A DNA stretch of 64,000 bases from Prorocentrum cordatum. Its lineage: Eukaryota; Sar; Dinophyceae; Prorocentrales; Prorocentraceae. Where the stretch lies: the NCBI GenBank assembly GCA_963575745.1, contig CAUYUJ010003002.1:1089903-1153902 (forward strand), in the 5' to 3' direction. Of this stretch, positions 55,193 to 64,000 are shown piece after piece. Below the pieces are notes generated by a model, which saw nothing but the letters and a program-made list of their open reading frames with translations, was not told the DNA's origin and ran no database searches. Both the position numbers and the translations under genes were made by a program. How positions within the stretch are numbered: position 1 is the first letter of the stretch; each line of letters starts with the position of its first letter.

Positions 55193-55913
55193 CCGTGTAG
55201 GCTTAGGTTGTCCAGCTTACATAAGCCGACGACCATGGTCAATGGGGGGACGGGGCGCAAGTCGCTCCTCGGGGGCGATGCCGTTGCAGAGCCAGTGGCA
55301 GCGGCAATCGAGTTGTGTGTTATAGACCAGAACTCCGTGGCTTACGATCCGCAGTTGGATGACCCGCCAGACACCGACCAACTGATCAAGCACAAACAAC
55401 TGATCAACGAGATTCGCAAGGTGCCTTGGCTTAAGGGTGGGGCGGGGGAGCCGGAGGAGGTACAGGAGATGGGGAGGATATGAATAAATAAAAAACAAAT
55501 GAAACCGCAGACGAGGCGCACGACTCACCCGAGGACGAGGCAGGAGTGAGGGAGGGGACAGACCGGCTCATTCGAGGGTGGTGAACCGTTTGGTCCCCTC
55601 TCTCCCTCCCTCTTGCCTCGTCCTCGGGTGAGTCGTTCGGTCCCCTCCCCCCTTCCCCTTATCTTCTTTTCTCTCCCTCCCCGTTTTCCTCCTCATCGTA
55701 TGTAGTTTGCTTATTTTTCTATCCCGCGCGAGCCAGGTTACCAACCAGATGGCGTACAGCGAGCTCCTCAAAATCCTCGAGCAGCACGCCAGCGACAAGG
55801 AGAAAGTCTGGCGGCTGAAGTCCGAGGCGAGGAGCTGGGCGACGGAGACTACCAGGATGATCCAACCAGGCTGCCGCCTATCCGACGCCCATACCACCAC
55901 TCTAGAACGTTAG
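55193..55913 (+). CDS. two-exon (or longer) gene, unknown, with a foldback intron
   Basis: Exon 1 runs from a strong acceptor at 55192, or starts at the ATG at 55235, to 55420. It encodes GTGRKSLLGGDAVAEPVAAA, a negatively charged stretch, and HKQLINEIRK. A 316-bp GT-AG intron (55421-55736) follows in phase 0, and exon 2 (55737-55913) continues VTNQMAYSELLKILEQHA, a helical charged segment, to TAG. The intron itself has no long open frame continuing exon 1. No domain is recognised. If an unseen donor exists in exon 2 before the stop, this could join the gene that starts near 56.3 kb on the same strand. Confidence 0.5.
55421..55736 (+). other. 316-bp intron with long inverted repeat
   Basis: It begins GTGCCTTGG after AAG and ends CGAGCCAG before GTT. 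Arms 55521-55558 and 55594-55635 are reverse complements with only small gaps (CGACTCACCCGAGGACGAGG paired with CCTCGTCCTCGGGTGAGTCG), separated by a 35-base loop. The 3' side is a pyrimidine tract. Confidence 0.7.
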
Positions 55914-56298
55914 AGCTCCAGGGCCCCCCACCCATAAACATTAGCAAGCGTCGCATCAGTCCGATTTGTCTTCCTTGTGACCCGAGTCGATCGGGCAGCG
56001 TTTCAGAGCTATGCTTCGACACGTCGACCAGACCTTTATCAAATGCAGGTCTTTGTTTTACAGCTTTTTACTTGTACTGCGCAAGGAATAGTTGCACGGA
56101 GGGTGGGGAGGGAGCATGAGGATAGGGACACGCAGACACAATCTCCTTTATCGATGCCAGGCGACGGTTGTATTTGAGAGGTCAGGTGTGACTTCTGCAG
56201 CCTCCTCGCCCGTCCCCCCTTCTCCACCTTCACCTTCGCTGTTATCTCAGCTTCCTCGGCAAATGCATAGAACATTTGCTTCCAGGGACGGCCGCCAG

Positions 56299-57702
56299 AT
56301 TCCAGAGTGGCTTTCTGGGTTCCACATGCGGGACAAGGACACAGGGCCTAAATCGGCTGGGGCACAAGTCCAATGCACGACGGGAGGAGGGAGATGGAGG
56401 AGCAAGAGGATGAGTGGAAGGGAGGAGAAGGGAGGAGGACGGTGGAGGAAGAGGGAGGGATCAGAAGTAGAAGCAAACCAGAGGATATGGACAAGCACGA
56501 GGCCGATGCCAAGTACACCTTCAAATACGACCGCCAGCAGAAGGCGCGATCGGGGTAACCCCGCCCGATCTCGTGCACAGACCTTGGCATATTGGGGCAC
56601 AATGATCATGGGGGTGGGCATAGGCGTAGAGGAGGAGAGGGAGCAGGAGGAGGAGCAACAGCAGCAGGGGTGGAGGAGAAGGGAAGGAGACGAGGAAGGG
56701 ATGTAGGGAAGATGAGCAGACAGAGGGGGAGGGGGCATGAGGATGAGAAGAAGCAGCCGACCCCCCAAGGCTGCGTACCGCACCGAGATCGACAACCCCA
56801 AGAAGGTGGACTGGTCACTACCCCTCAAGCCCGTGAAAGCCCACCCGAATAAGGAGATGATCGCGCGGTGGTCCGACGGATGCGAGTGGAAGATACCTGG
56901 ACTCACGAACCAGGAGTGGATCGACGAGCACGGCACCGCCAGCAGTGGGGGCAAGGGCGCTGCTAAAGTGTTCGAGGGGGTGCTCAAAGCCGACAACAAC
57001 GTGAGAGTGTGGGTGGACCACTTCAGCAGGCATGGCCAGGACCATGTGGCCATGTGGGAGCAAAAAGTCACAGAAAAAAAAGGCCTCAAGTGCCAACTCA
57101 TCTGCTACAGCTACCTCCCTGATCCAGATGACCTGTTCAAAGACTTCGGCAAGCGGTACTGCGCGGGGAAACTGACAAAGGAGAAGATGGAGGAGGAGAA
57201 GAGGGACTACATCACCAAGCACGCCCCGAAGAAGGAGAGTGTACCAGTAAAAAAACGGCCTGCAGCTGCGTCTCGAGATGACGCCGAGCGAGACGCCAAG
57301 ACGGCCAAGATGGGCAACAACAAGACGGCCATCGATACCAAGGACCCGAAGCTGAAGCAGCCTGAGGAGGCAGCCGAGGAGAAGAAAGCCGAGGAGGAGG
57401 AGGAGGAGGAGGAGGAAGAGGAGGGAGCCGAGGTGCCCGTCCTGAGGAGGCCCGCTGCAGCAAAGGGCCTCGGCGTGGGCAAGAGGACTGCGGCAGCGGG
57501 GAAGGCAGCCCTCGCCCAGGCCGAGGTGGGCGGCGGCGGCGGTGCTGCGGCTGCAGGCGTCAGCGGGGGCTCCCCAGCGAAGGGCGACAGCAACAGGAAG
57601 CAGGAGCCAACGGCGACGGCGACGACACCAGCGCAGCCCGTAGCCCCACCGCCCAGGGCGGACTTTGGCGATATGGACGATATCGGCGACGGGTTCGACT
57701 GA
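56299..57702 (+). CDS. multi-exon basic/acidic protein with RPAAA motifs, unknown
   Basis: Exon models: 56299-56367 (IPEWLSGFHMRDKDTGPKS), 56484-56554 (DMDKHEADAKYTFKYDRQQK) and 56757-57702 (from RPPKAAYRTEIDNPKK to stop). Introns 56368-56483 (phase 0) and 56555-56756 (phase 2) restore one frame. Features: a compact N-terminal part with WSDGCEWKIPGLTNQEWIDE, KKRPAAA near 57255, an acidic Glu run made by a GGA tract (57390-57426), LRRPAAAK, and an Ala/Gly/Pro-rich tail ending DDIGDGFD. The basic RPAAA runs could be nuclear targeting or DNA contact; this is an inference. The 5' end is uncertain: the first exon may start earlier (acceptor also at 56285). Confidence 0.55.
56368..56756 (+). other. 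two GGA-rich introns flanking a 71-bp exon
   Basis: Introns of 116 bp (GT at 56368, AG at 56483) and 202 bp (GT at 56555, AG at 56756) are largely GGA-type purine sequence. The second starts inside a small inverted repeat (CGATCGGG and CCCGATC around GGTAACC). Confidence 0.5.
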
Positions 57703-57719
57703 GAGGAGGCTGGGCACAA

Positions 57720-58478
57720 ATGCGAAAGAGGACCCCCCCAAAAAAAAGCACTCCAGAGGTTCATGCGATGTGCGTGGCGTCATTTCGTATGCTCCCCTCC
57801 CTATCATATGATAACTCTAGCCCCTGGGTGGTGGTTCTGCGGGGGGGTCCACAATCGCGTTCAGAGCCTGAAGCAGCCGTTGCACGTCTGCGCATGCCCG
57901 ATGGGAGCGGGTAGGATTGAGCAGTCTGATAGACTGTTGCTCGCCCATCTTGTTTGAAGGTGCGCATTTTTCGGGTGTCGGGGTGGATGATTGGCCATAA
58001 CATTGAGGGGTAATCGTGTAATCGAGGGTGGTCTGGATGGGCTAGGCAATGCGAGCGAACAGGTTTTGACAAACGCAGTACGTGTTTGGGAGACTTGGGT
58101 TTACCCACCTGCCTCCATCCACCCCGACGGCGGTTCCAGATTCTTGAATCCGACGATGTGCGTTAGAAAAGGCGACTATATATACAATGTTAGGCAAACC
58201 TCAGGTTATCTGTAAGTGGCCCCCAGCTAGCCGGCGGGGGCAGCCCCCGACAGCACCCTGAAAGACCAACAACAGACTACCTAAACACCGCCCGAGGGCA
58301 ATCCTCCTCCTCCCTCCTCCTCCTCCTCCCTCCCCTCCCTCCTACCCCCTTCTGCTCCTCCACGCCCTCTTCCTCCTCTTCCTCCTTCTCATTCGCCTTC
58401 TCCTGAACCGTCGGTCGGGCAGGCTACGCGTTTGTAAACAATGTTTTGGTGCTCAAGCACATTGTGAGTGGGCTTCAG
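57720..58478 (+). other. intergenic or 5' region, one open frame and a TCC tract
   Basis: A plus-strand frame at 57991-58215 (75 codons, MAITLRGNRVIEGGLDGLGN) has no recognisable motif. A TCC tract at 58304-58395 precedes a good acceptor (GGGCTTCAG, 58478). I read the tract as the 3' half of an intron. Confidence 0.45.
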
Positions 58479-61400
58479 GTCGACGCCAGAGTTACAGGAA
58501 TTCCAGTCGCTGCTTCCTCGGTCCCAGAAGCTGGAGGCGATGGCAGCGGAGATGCCAGTTACGAGCGTGGCCGCCGAGAGCGCGGCGCGGACGGAGGACC
58601 AAGCCCCGAATCCGAAGGGAGAGGAAAGATGAGTTTGGGGTTGGGAGGGGGCACGGAAGAGGAGGAGGAGGAAGAGGGAAGGAGGTGGATGATGATGATG
58701 ATGATGATGAGGAGGAGGAGGAGGAGGAGGAGGAGGATGAGGAGGAGGATGAGGAGGAGGAGGAGGCAGGATGTTGAGGAAGGAGGTGGAAAAATAAGAG
58801 GGGAGGGAGGCGAAGAGGAAACGAAGATACCCTCTGGACCCCAGGATGCCGCAGGCGACATCAGCGCTGCAAGCCTTCAGGATACTCGAGACGCTCAGTT
58901 GAGGCTGTTCAGGAGGCACCCCGATACCTACCGCAAGCAGATCGGCATCGAGAAAAGCTTGAAGATGAAACTTGTGATCAAGCGAGACAATCCCGAGGCT
59001 GACATTGGCACGGGGTAGGAGGAGGGGGGGGGGTGGCTTCGAAGGATGATCAGGTGGAGGAGCCTGAGGAGGTGTCATCCTACTCACCCCTTCCTCCACC
59101 CCCCTCCTCCCCTTTGAAGTGTTTTGGTATCCTCGTCCCCCGAAGGCTCGTGTTGGATTAAACAGGGATGAGTCCCAGCTCTGGCACGCCCTCCAAGATG
59201 CTGGAGAGGACCCTTTAACGTGGCTATACGACGAGGAGCCCTACTCAGTCACCCTTCTTATTCTCCTTGTCTTGGTCCTCCTGCTCCAGCTCCTTCTCCT
59301 TCTCCTCCTGCTCCGTTAACCTCGCGTGCCTTCCCCTTCCTTTCTCAGTCCTCCTCTTCTGCAGGATTCGGATGTCGAGATGATCACGCCTTCTCCGCAG
59401 GACCGCCCCATCGGATTTCCGTTGAGCGATGCGAAGCGCCCCAGGCTGGGTGATCGGCATGAGGGTGGATCGCCGTCGAAGGAGCGAGGGAGCACACCAG
59501 TTGTAAACGCTCGGGGTATGTGTTTCAATGCGGTTTACCCTCAAAAGCATCATTGCCCATCTGAGGAAACTCAACCCCCCAAGACATCGGTTGTAAGTTC
59601 TCCCAATGCCAATGCCGCTACATTATGGTGGTATGCCCTACTCCTCCCCCCGTTGGCTTCCCAAAGACGAATTTTTCCTTGGGACCCGTCATCCTCCACG
59701 TGTTTTCCTTGATTCCTCTGATCAAATTTGTTTTTTTCCTGAGGAGCGATCCTGGCGTGAGACCCTCTGCGAGTCGCCGAGCCAGGAGCCTCCCCAGTTG
59801 GCAGGCACGGCCGCAGGCACTAGCGGCCTGGCAGACACCGCCGCTGGCAGCCTCAGCGGCGCGGCAGCGGTCACGCCGCGCGATGCCCCCACCAGCGGTG
59901 GCACTGCAACGCCCTCTGACAGCGGGCAGCTTCAAGACAGCTTACCCAGGGGCCCATACCCTGACTGGCCCCATGACGCACAGCCCAGGGACTCCTCGGG
60001 CTGGCAGCAGGCTGCTGGGGGGCCGCCGAGGCAGGCGGCGGCGGCTGCGGCGGCGGCGGAGGAGGAGGAGGCGCCCGCGGAGCAGCTGGACTCGCTTATC
60101 GCCGCGGCCGCGGTGGAGCCTGGACCAGCCACCCCCGTTCACTCACAACGCCCACCATGGGCAGAATACGGCCCCGACAAGCAGGGTTTGATCAACGCCG
60201 TGCAAGACGAAGTGAGGATCATCAACAACGAGGTGGCCTACGGTAATATGAGGACTGGCGATTTGGAGCGGTCCGCCGATGACATGGAACAGAAGTTGGC
60301 GCAGTTCCACAACTCGGAGTTGGTGCGGCGCCTGAGGGAGGCGAGGACGCTTGCTCCTGAAGACCAGCCTTCCAAGGCTCCCACGGAGGAGCGCGACGAG
60401 GAGGCTCAGATGTGGCATGACCTCGAGGACGCCAACTACGCGTTCGGGACCAGCCAGGCTGCTGGAAATCCAATTTCCAGCAGATGGAAGCGCGCCATCG
60501 CGGCGGACCAGAAACTGAAGGACGAGTACAACCAACAAAAAGGGTGGACCAACAAAACAACTTTCAGACAGGAGTGGGCCAAGAAGGAACACCTGAAGTA
60601 CAAGAAAACCGTCGGCTTCCACCGCGAGCAGGAAAACATCAAGGAGGACGACAAAACAGGGAAATACCTTTCTCTGGGTGCGATCGCGCGGAAGGAGGGT
60701 GGAGGGGCTGCGGGCCTCCGCCTCGCAATGCGGTATTCCCTGAACTGCGTCATCCTAGGAGGGCGGTGGACGGAATATGACATCATGACGGAATCGATCA
60801 AATTCCTGTACGTGGTGCACACCCTCCGCGACACGTACCGCAATGCGTGGAGGCGCTGGGAGAGTTGGGCGTCCGAGCCTGAGGACGGGCCCCAGGTCGG
60901 TCATGCATCGGGGGCCAGCGGCGCTGCGGCAGCGGCGCAGCCTGTGCAGCCAGCAGCGGAACAGCAGCAGCAAGCACCGCCCGAGGCAGCACAGCAGGCG
61001 CAGCCTCCTGCAGCGGAGGCTGGTGGCGCGGGCGCTGCAGGCCAGGAGCAGGCGCCGCCCCAGGCCCCTGAGACAGGCGCCGCCAGCAAGGGCAAAGGCA
61101 GAGGCAAGGCAAAGGCAAAGGCAAAGGGAAAGGCCGAGCCACAGGGCGCCGCGGCGACCAGTGGCGGGCGCCGCAGGCAGCAGCAGGCGCAGCAGCAGCC
61201 AGAGGCCGACGGCGAGGCTGCCAGCTCGAGCAAGCAGGCGCAGTACGTCATCGACTTCAAGAAGGTACTGGGATCATCCTCCACCTCCTTCTCCCGATAT
61301 CGGAGATATCTCTCCCTGTGGTGGAGGGAGATATCTTCCTCCATCACAGGTCAAGAACCTCTACAGTGCCGCGTACTCCCAGGCCAACAACATCATCAAG

Positions 61401-61907
61401 ATGATCAACACTCACGCCGACTGGGAGTGGGCGAGGGTCAAGGAGAACAGGCAGGAGCTCGACGACGCTATGACCCAGGCCATTCATATATTCTCAAACC
61501 CTTCTCATTACTATTCCCTGTCTCATTGTCCTGCTCGCCTCCCGCCCTCCCCCCCTCCCTCCACCTCGCCATCTCCTCCACGTCCTCCTCCTCCTCCTCA
61601 TCATCATTATCATCTTCCTCAGTACTCCCTCATCCTCCTCCTTCTTATCCTCTTTTCCTTCCTGCCTCTGCTGCTCCTCATCTTCCTCCTCCTGTTTCTT
61701 CCGAAGGTTGAGGAGGCTTTCGACAAGGACGAGAATCGCAGCATTCTGTTCGCTGCCGAGCTCCCGCAGTTCAAGAGGGACCAGGGTGAGGCAGCCTTCC
61801 AGGTCGCACTCGAGTCTGCTGTCGCTGATCTCTCTGACCCCCTGGAGGCCCTTGGCAAGGCCATGAAGAGGATCACGAGGATGCACAAGGCCAGGGCAGA
61901 CGAGTGA
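58479..61907 (+). CDS. seven-exon lineage-specific gene, unknown function
   Basis: Exon models: 58479 to about 58623 (PELQEFQSLLPRSQKLEAMA), about 58837-59014 (RRHPDTYRKQIGIEKSLKMK), 59166-59247 (DESQLWHALQDAGEDPLTWL), 59365-59502, 59744-61264, 61350-61478, 61707-61907. Phases agree at five junctions. The main exon has an Ala-rich start, then a conserved-looking core (KTTFRQEWAKKEHLKYKKTV, then RKEGGGAAGLRLAMRYSLNC, then GGRWTEYDIMTESIKFLYVV, ending RRWESWAS), a Gln/Ala-rich linker and a basic GRGKAKAKAKGKAE patch. The last two exons are helical (VKNLYSAAYSQANNIIKMIN; PLEALGKAMKRITRM). I recall similar cores only in dinoflagellate hypothetical proteins. The start codon and the first donor are unresolved. 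Confidence 0.6.
58624..58836 (+). other. intron with GGA tract (donor unresolved)
   Basis: GGA and GAT purine sequence between the first and second exon models. The acceptor CCCTCTGGACCCCAG is good. The donor would have to be a GA or other non-GT site, or lie upstream, so the boundary is approximate. Confidence 0.4.
59015..59165 (+). other. 151-bp intron, purine 5' half and pyrimidine 3' half
   Basis: GT at 59015 (GTAGGAGGAGG then a G run) and AG at 59165 (TTAAACAG). Phase 2 on both sides. The 5' purines can pair with the CCTCCACCCCCCTCCTCC stretch near 59092-59110. Confidence 0.65.
59248..59364 (+). other. 117-bp pyrimidine-rich intron
   Basis: GTCACC donor and CTCTTCTGCAG acceptor, phase 0. 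Nearly all of it is TCC/CTT pyrimidine sequence. Confidence 0.6.
61265..61349 (+). other. 85-bp intron with hairpin
   Basis: AAG|GTACTGG to CATCACAG|GTC, phase 0; the length is not a multiple of three, and removal is needed to join the two frames. AGATATCTCTCCCT (61304-61317) pairs with AGGGAGATATCT (61325-61336) with a 2-base bulge, and CCTCCACC (61278-61285) could pair with GGTGGAGG (61320-61327). Confidence 0.8.
61479..61706 (+). other. 228-bp GC-AG intron, in frame
   Basis: ATGACCCAG|GCCATTC to TTCCGAAG|GTTGAG, phase 0. The interior is a TCC-type pyrimidine tract encoding Pro, Ser, Leu and His if read through. It has no stop and is a multiple of three, so the call as intron rests on composition and on the AG|G borders shared with the other introns. 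Confidence 0.6.
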
Positions 61908-61924
61908 TCTAAGCCCAATCTAGT

Positions 61925-62280
61925 TTTACGTGCATGCAAGCTGGGTGTAGCGGCCAAGGGGCGGGGAGTGAGAGGGATGGCAAGTGAGAGGGTTGAAACA
62001 CTCGAGCGACCGAGGGATTGGCGGCGCGCTCGAGGAGTAGAGGTTGAAAGACAAGAGTTTGATGGGGTGGGGAGGCGAAGTGAGGAGGATGGGCGAGAAT
62101 CGGAGGCGGGGAAGTGAGTCGGTGGAGGTGGGCAGGGACGTTCGGGGGCGGGCGGGGAGGCCGAGGGCTGCGGTGTGGACGGGGGCGGACTGGAGACAAG
62201 GGCGGACGGTGCAGGCAGCTCCCCAACTTATGATTTTCGGGCGGTTTCCTGATTTGCGGGTGCCAGTTCCTCGATCCAGG
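61925..62280. other. no supported gene
   Basis: Purine-rich sequence with GGGGCGGGGA-like repeats downstream of the gene. No clear polyadenylation signal. Confidence 0.4.
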
Positions 62281-62292
62281 GCCCAGCCGAAG

Positions 62293-62414
62293 GCCGCCTA
62301 AAAGCCGCCTAAAAGCCGCCTAAACTTTCACGACCCCCTGTGTTTTTACACACAAAACGCACCGCCTAAAAGCCGCCTAAAAGCCGCCTAAAAGCCGCCT
62401 AAAAGTCGCCTAAA
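62293..62414. repeat. 11-bp tandem repeat GCCGCCTAAAA, 3 + 5 units
   Basis: Units start at 62293, 62304 and 62315, then, after a 35-bp gap containing TGTTTTTACACACAAAA, at 62361, 62372, 62383, 62394 and 62405. The period is exactly 11. The minus strand reads TTTTAGGCGGC. Confidence 0.97.
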
Positions 62415-62429
62415 TTACACGGGAGCCGG

Positions 62430-63480
62430 AATCGCGCCCCAACCGGAAAATCGACGCATCTGACGGGCAGATCCAGCTTGATGCACCTCTGCGCGCTCTG
62501 GCCAGTACGTTTTTCAGGTCTCGGCTGTTACGAGCGAGGCTTCTCTTGATAGTTTTGCCGTCTGCCTCACTCGCTCTCCTCTGATCGTACTCTCTTCTAT
62601 GCCTGCTCGGTCTGCGCGTCTGCTAGCTTCTAGTTCCCGTCAGCTTCCTCTCCAGCTCAATCCCCCTCCCCAGATCCCTCTCAACTGTTCCGCTCGGCAT
62701 GCTGGTCGTGCTCTCCTGGTCTCTCATGCACCTACTCCAGCAACCTTGGGTTACATGAGCTGGCACATGCGCAGAGAGTTTTGTTTCTAGTGGCACGCTC
62801 GATTGCGACCTTCGCCCATGTACGCATGGCGCGCTTGAGGAGGAGGGGAGGGAGAGGGCAGGGAGAGGGGAAGGATAGGGGGAGGTGGGAGGGATGATGA
62901 GAAATCATGCTGGGAGGTTTCACGTGCACGTGAGAGCAGTTCGGGGCATCGCTGCGACGGGCATGTGTCCCAACGTTTGAATACATGCCCGAATGGGCTG
63001 CAGCGAGTAATACGTTCGGGGATGAATTAGTGAATGAATGCTCTCTTAGCCCAGCCTACATAGTTTCAAATCCCTCTCAGCGTGCCGAACACCTCCAATA
63101 CTTAGAGGGCCCCTTGAGCGTACCACCGCTGGCTAAACAGCTCTGCTTCAGAGACAACCAAGGGATGCATCGCTTGAGTCTTCTGGCAGGAGAAAGCATG
63201 CTAGGTGACATGTTAGGTTGTGCATTGGGGAACATATGATTGAGATTGAGAATGGTGCGAGTAGAGTGGATGAGTAGAAAAACCTGGAGTGCTGACAAGA
63301 TGGAATAATGAAACATATGAGAGTCGCAGAAGGTGTCTTACGCATGCTTTCGCATCCGTATAGTGTGCAGCATGGGCGTCAATCCTTGGGCAAACAATGT
63401 AGTTCGGCTTGCCAGCGGTGACGCTTTTTAAGGGGGTGCCGCCGTTTAGTGCTGCGCTTCTGAAGCCGCTTGCTGTCAAG
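62430..63480. other. no supported gene
   Basis: Mixed sequence, AT-richer toward 63.0-63.4 kb. Short frames on both strands lack motifs. The 202-codon minus-strand frame 63213-63821 overlaps the better plus-strand gene at 63488 and is treated as its shadow. Confidence 0.45.
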
Positions 63481-63487
63481 TGCCAAG

Positions 63488-64000
63488 ATGGGCAAAGGGA
63501 GCAGGGGGAAAGGCAAACACAAACCTCAACGCCACACGCCTTTTCGTAGGGGCCATGGCGCATCAGAGCGGCTGGCGGCATCCACCTTGTTTGAGCTACT
63601 CCTCGGCATCTACGGCAGCAGGAGGGTTTTGTCAGCACGTGACTTTTGTGTAATATGCCATTATCTTCGGGAATGCAAGGCGCCAGGGGACCAATGGGCT
63701 CAACATGCAAAACCACCTGGGGATTACAGCGGGAGCTACAAGAAGTTCCTAGACAAGCGTTTGCCTTATGGGGGCCCATACTACGTTGCCACAATACCTG
63801 CCCATGTTCGGGGACAGCCACAGGAAAAGAACAGAGAAGTTCCTTTCAGAGCTGTGCACAATATCATCTCTGAAGAAGTTCGGGAATCTAGTTACATTGA
63901 GGATTTGTTGGAGGGGGATGGGCTGGACGATCCCAATTGCGTGATGTCATTGCCATCATACCAACAGAACCCCATGGTCGCTCAGGCGCTCAGTGAGACA
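63488..64000 (+). CDS. partial protein open at the window edge, dinoflagellate multicopy type
   Basis: From the ATG at 63488 the frame stays open to the last base, 171 codons with no stop. It begins MGKGSRGKGKHKPQRHTPFR, a short basic tail. A compact segment follows with ARDFCVICHYLRECKAPGDQ, GDYSGSYKKFLDKRLPYGGP, REVPFRAVHNIISEEV and SLPSYQQNPMVAQAL. The paired Cys of FCVICHYLREC could bind metal, but I do not recognise a zinc-finger family. I have a weak memory of similar proteins as high-copy hypothetical or element-borne genes in dinoflagellates. The frame has no break and normal codon variety. C-terminal part missing. SL relic not seen upstream. Confidence 0.65.
   Translation, partial: MGKGSRGKGKHKPQRHTPFRRGHGASERLAASTLFELLLGIYGSRRVLSARDFCVICHYLRECKAPGDQWAQHAKPPGDYSGSYKKFLDKRLPYGGPYYVATIPAHVRGQPQEKNREVPFRAVHNIISEEVRESSYIEDLLEGDGLDDPNCVMSLPSYQQNPMVAQALSET

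Noticed and set aside
56247-57807. 284- and 329-residue minus-strand ORFs
   Set aside because: Antisense shadows of the plus-strand exons at 56.3-57.7 kb, rich in Leu/Pro runs opposite the GGA-coded Glu stretch.
63213-63821. 202-residue minus-strand ORF
   Set aside because: Antisense to the better plus-strand frame at 63488, which is open to the window edge and has more protein-like composition.

Overview
The window looks like nuclear DNA of a dinoflagellate; I cannot fix the genus, and a Prorocentrum-like or Suessiales-like genome would fit. Grounds: GC-rich sequence with few genes, coding exons broken by short introns including a probable GC-AG one, proteins with KRPAAA-type runs, decayed retroelement proteins (copia-like gag, LINE-like RNase H, an ORF1-like zinc-finger protein), and a very heavy load of trinucleotide tracts and dispersed minisatellites. 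Nothing suggests bacterial operons. No tRNA, rRNA, CRISPR array or complete dinoflagellate spliced-leader relic was seen.

Layout. 1-4 kb: minus-strand retroelement relics ending in an RNase H domain, then a 235-bp foldback element. 4-25 kb: almost gene-free, made of TCC/GGA, CAT/GAT, CAC and GAC tracts, an 89-bp repeat family, an 84-bp repeat family, two copies of a palindromic MITE-like element, and a composite unit of about 2.2 kb present twice 5.01 kb apart. 25.6-26.7 kb: a membrane acyltransferase-3 type gene (minus). 27.5-36.4 kb: a large decayed minus-strand element with a copia-like gag and a relic of the Tpt1/KptA RNA 2'-phosphotransferase fold. 37.3-38.7 kb: an exon-like frame that runs straight into fourteen tandem 89-bp units. 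38.7-52.7 kb: further satellites, including a 10-11 bp periodic repeat and a 1.3-kb tandem series.

52.7-64 kb is the gene-bearing part, all on the plus strand: a zinc-finger/coiled-coil ORF1-like protein (52999-54516), three multi-exon lineage-specific genes (55.2-55.9, 56.3-57.7, 58.5-61.9 kb) and a further gene running off the right edge (63488 onward). Their introns are short, strongly purine/pyrimidine biased and in several cases fold back on themselves. I infer that some of the TCC/GGA tracts in the 'empty' parts are introns or former introns. The genes show no evident shared pathway; the links are structural (foldback introns, retroelement proteins).
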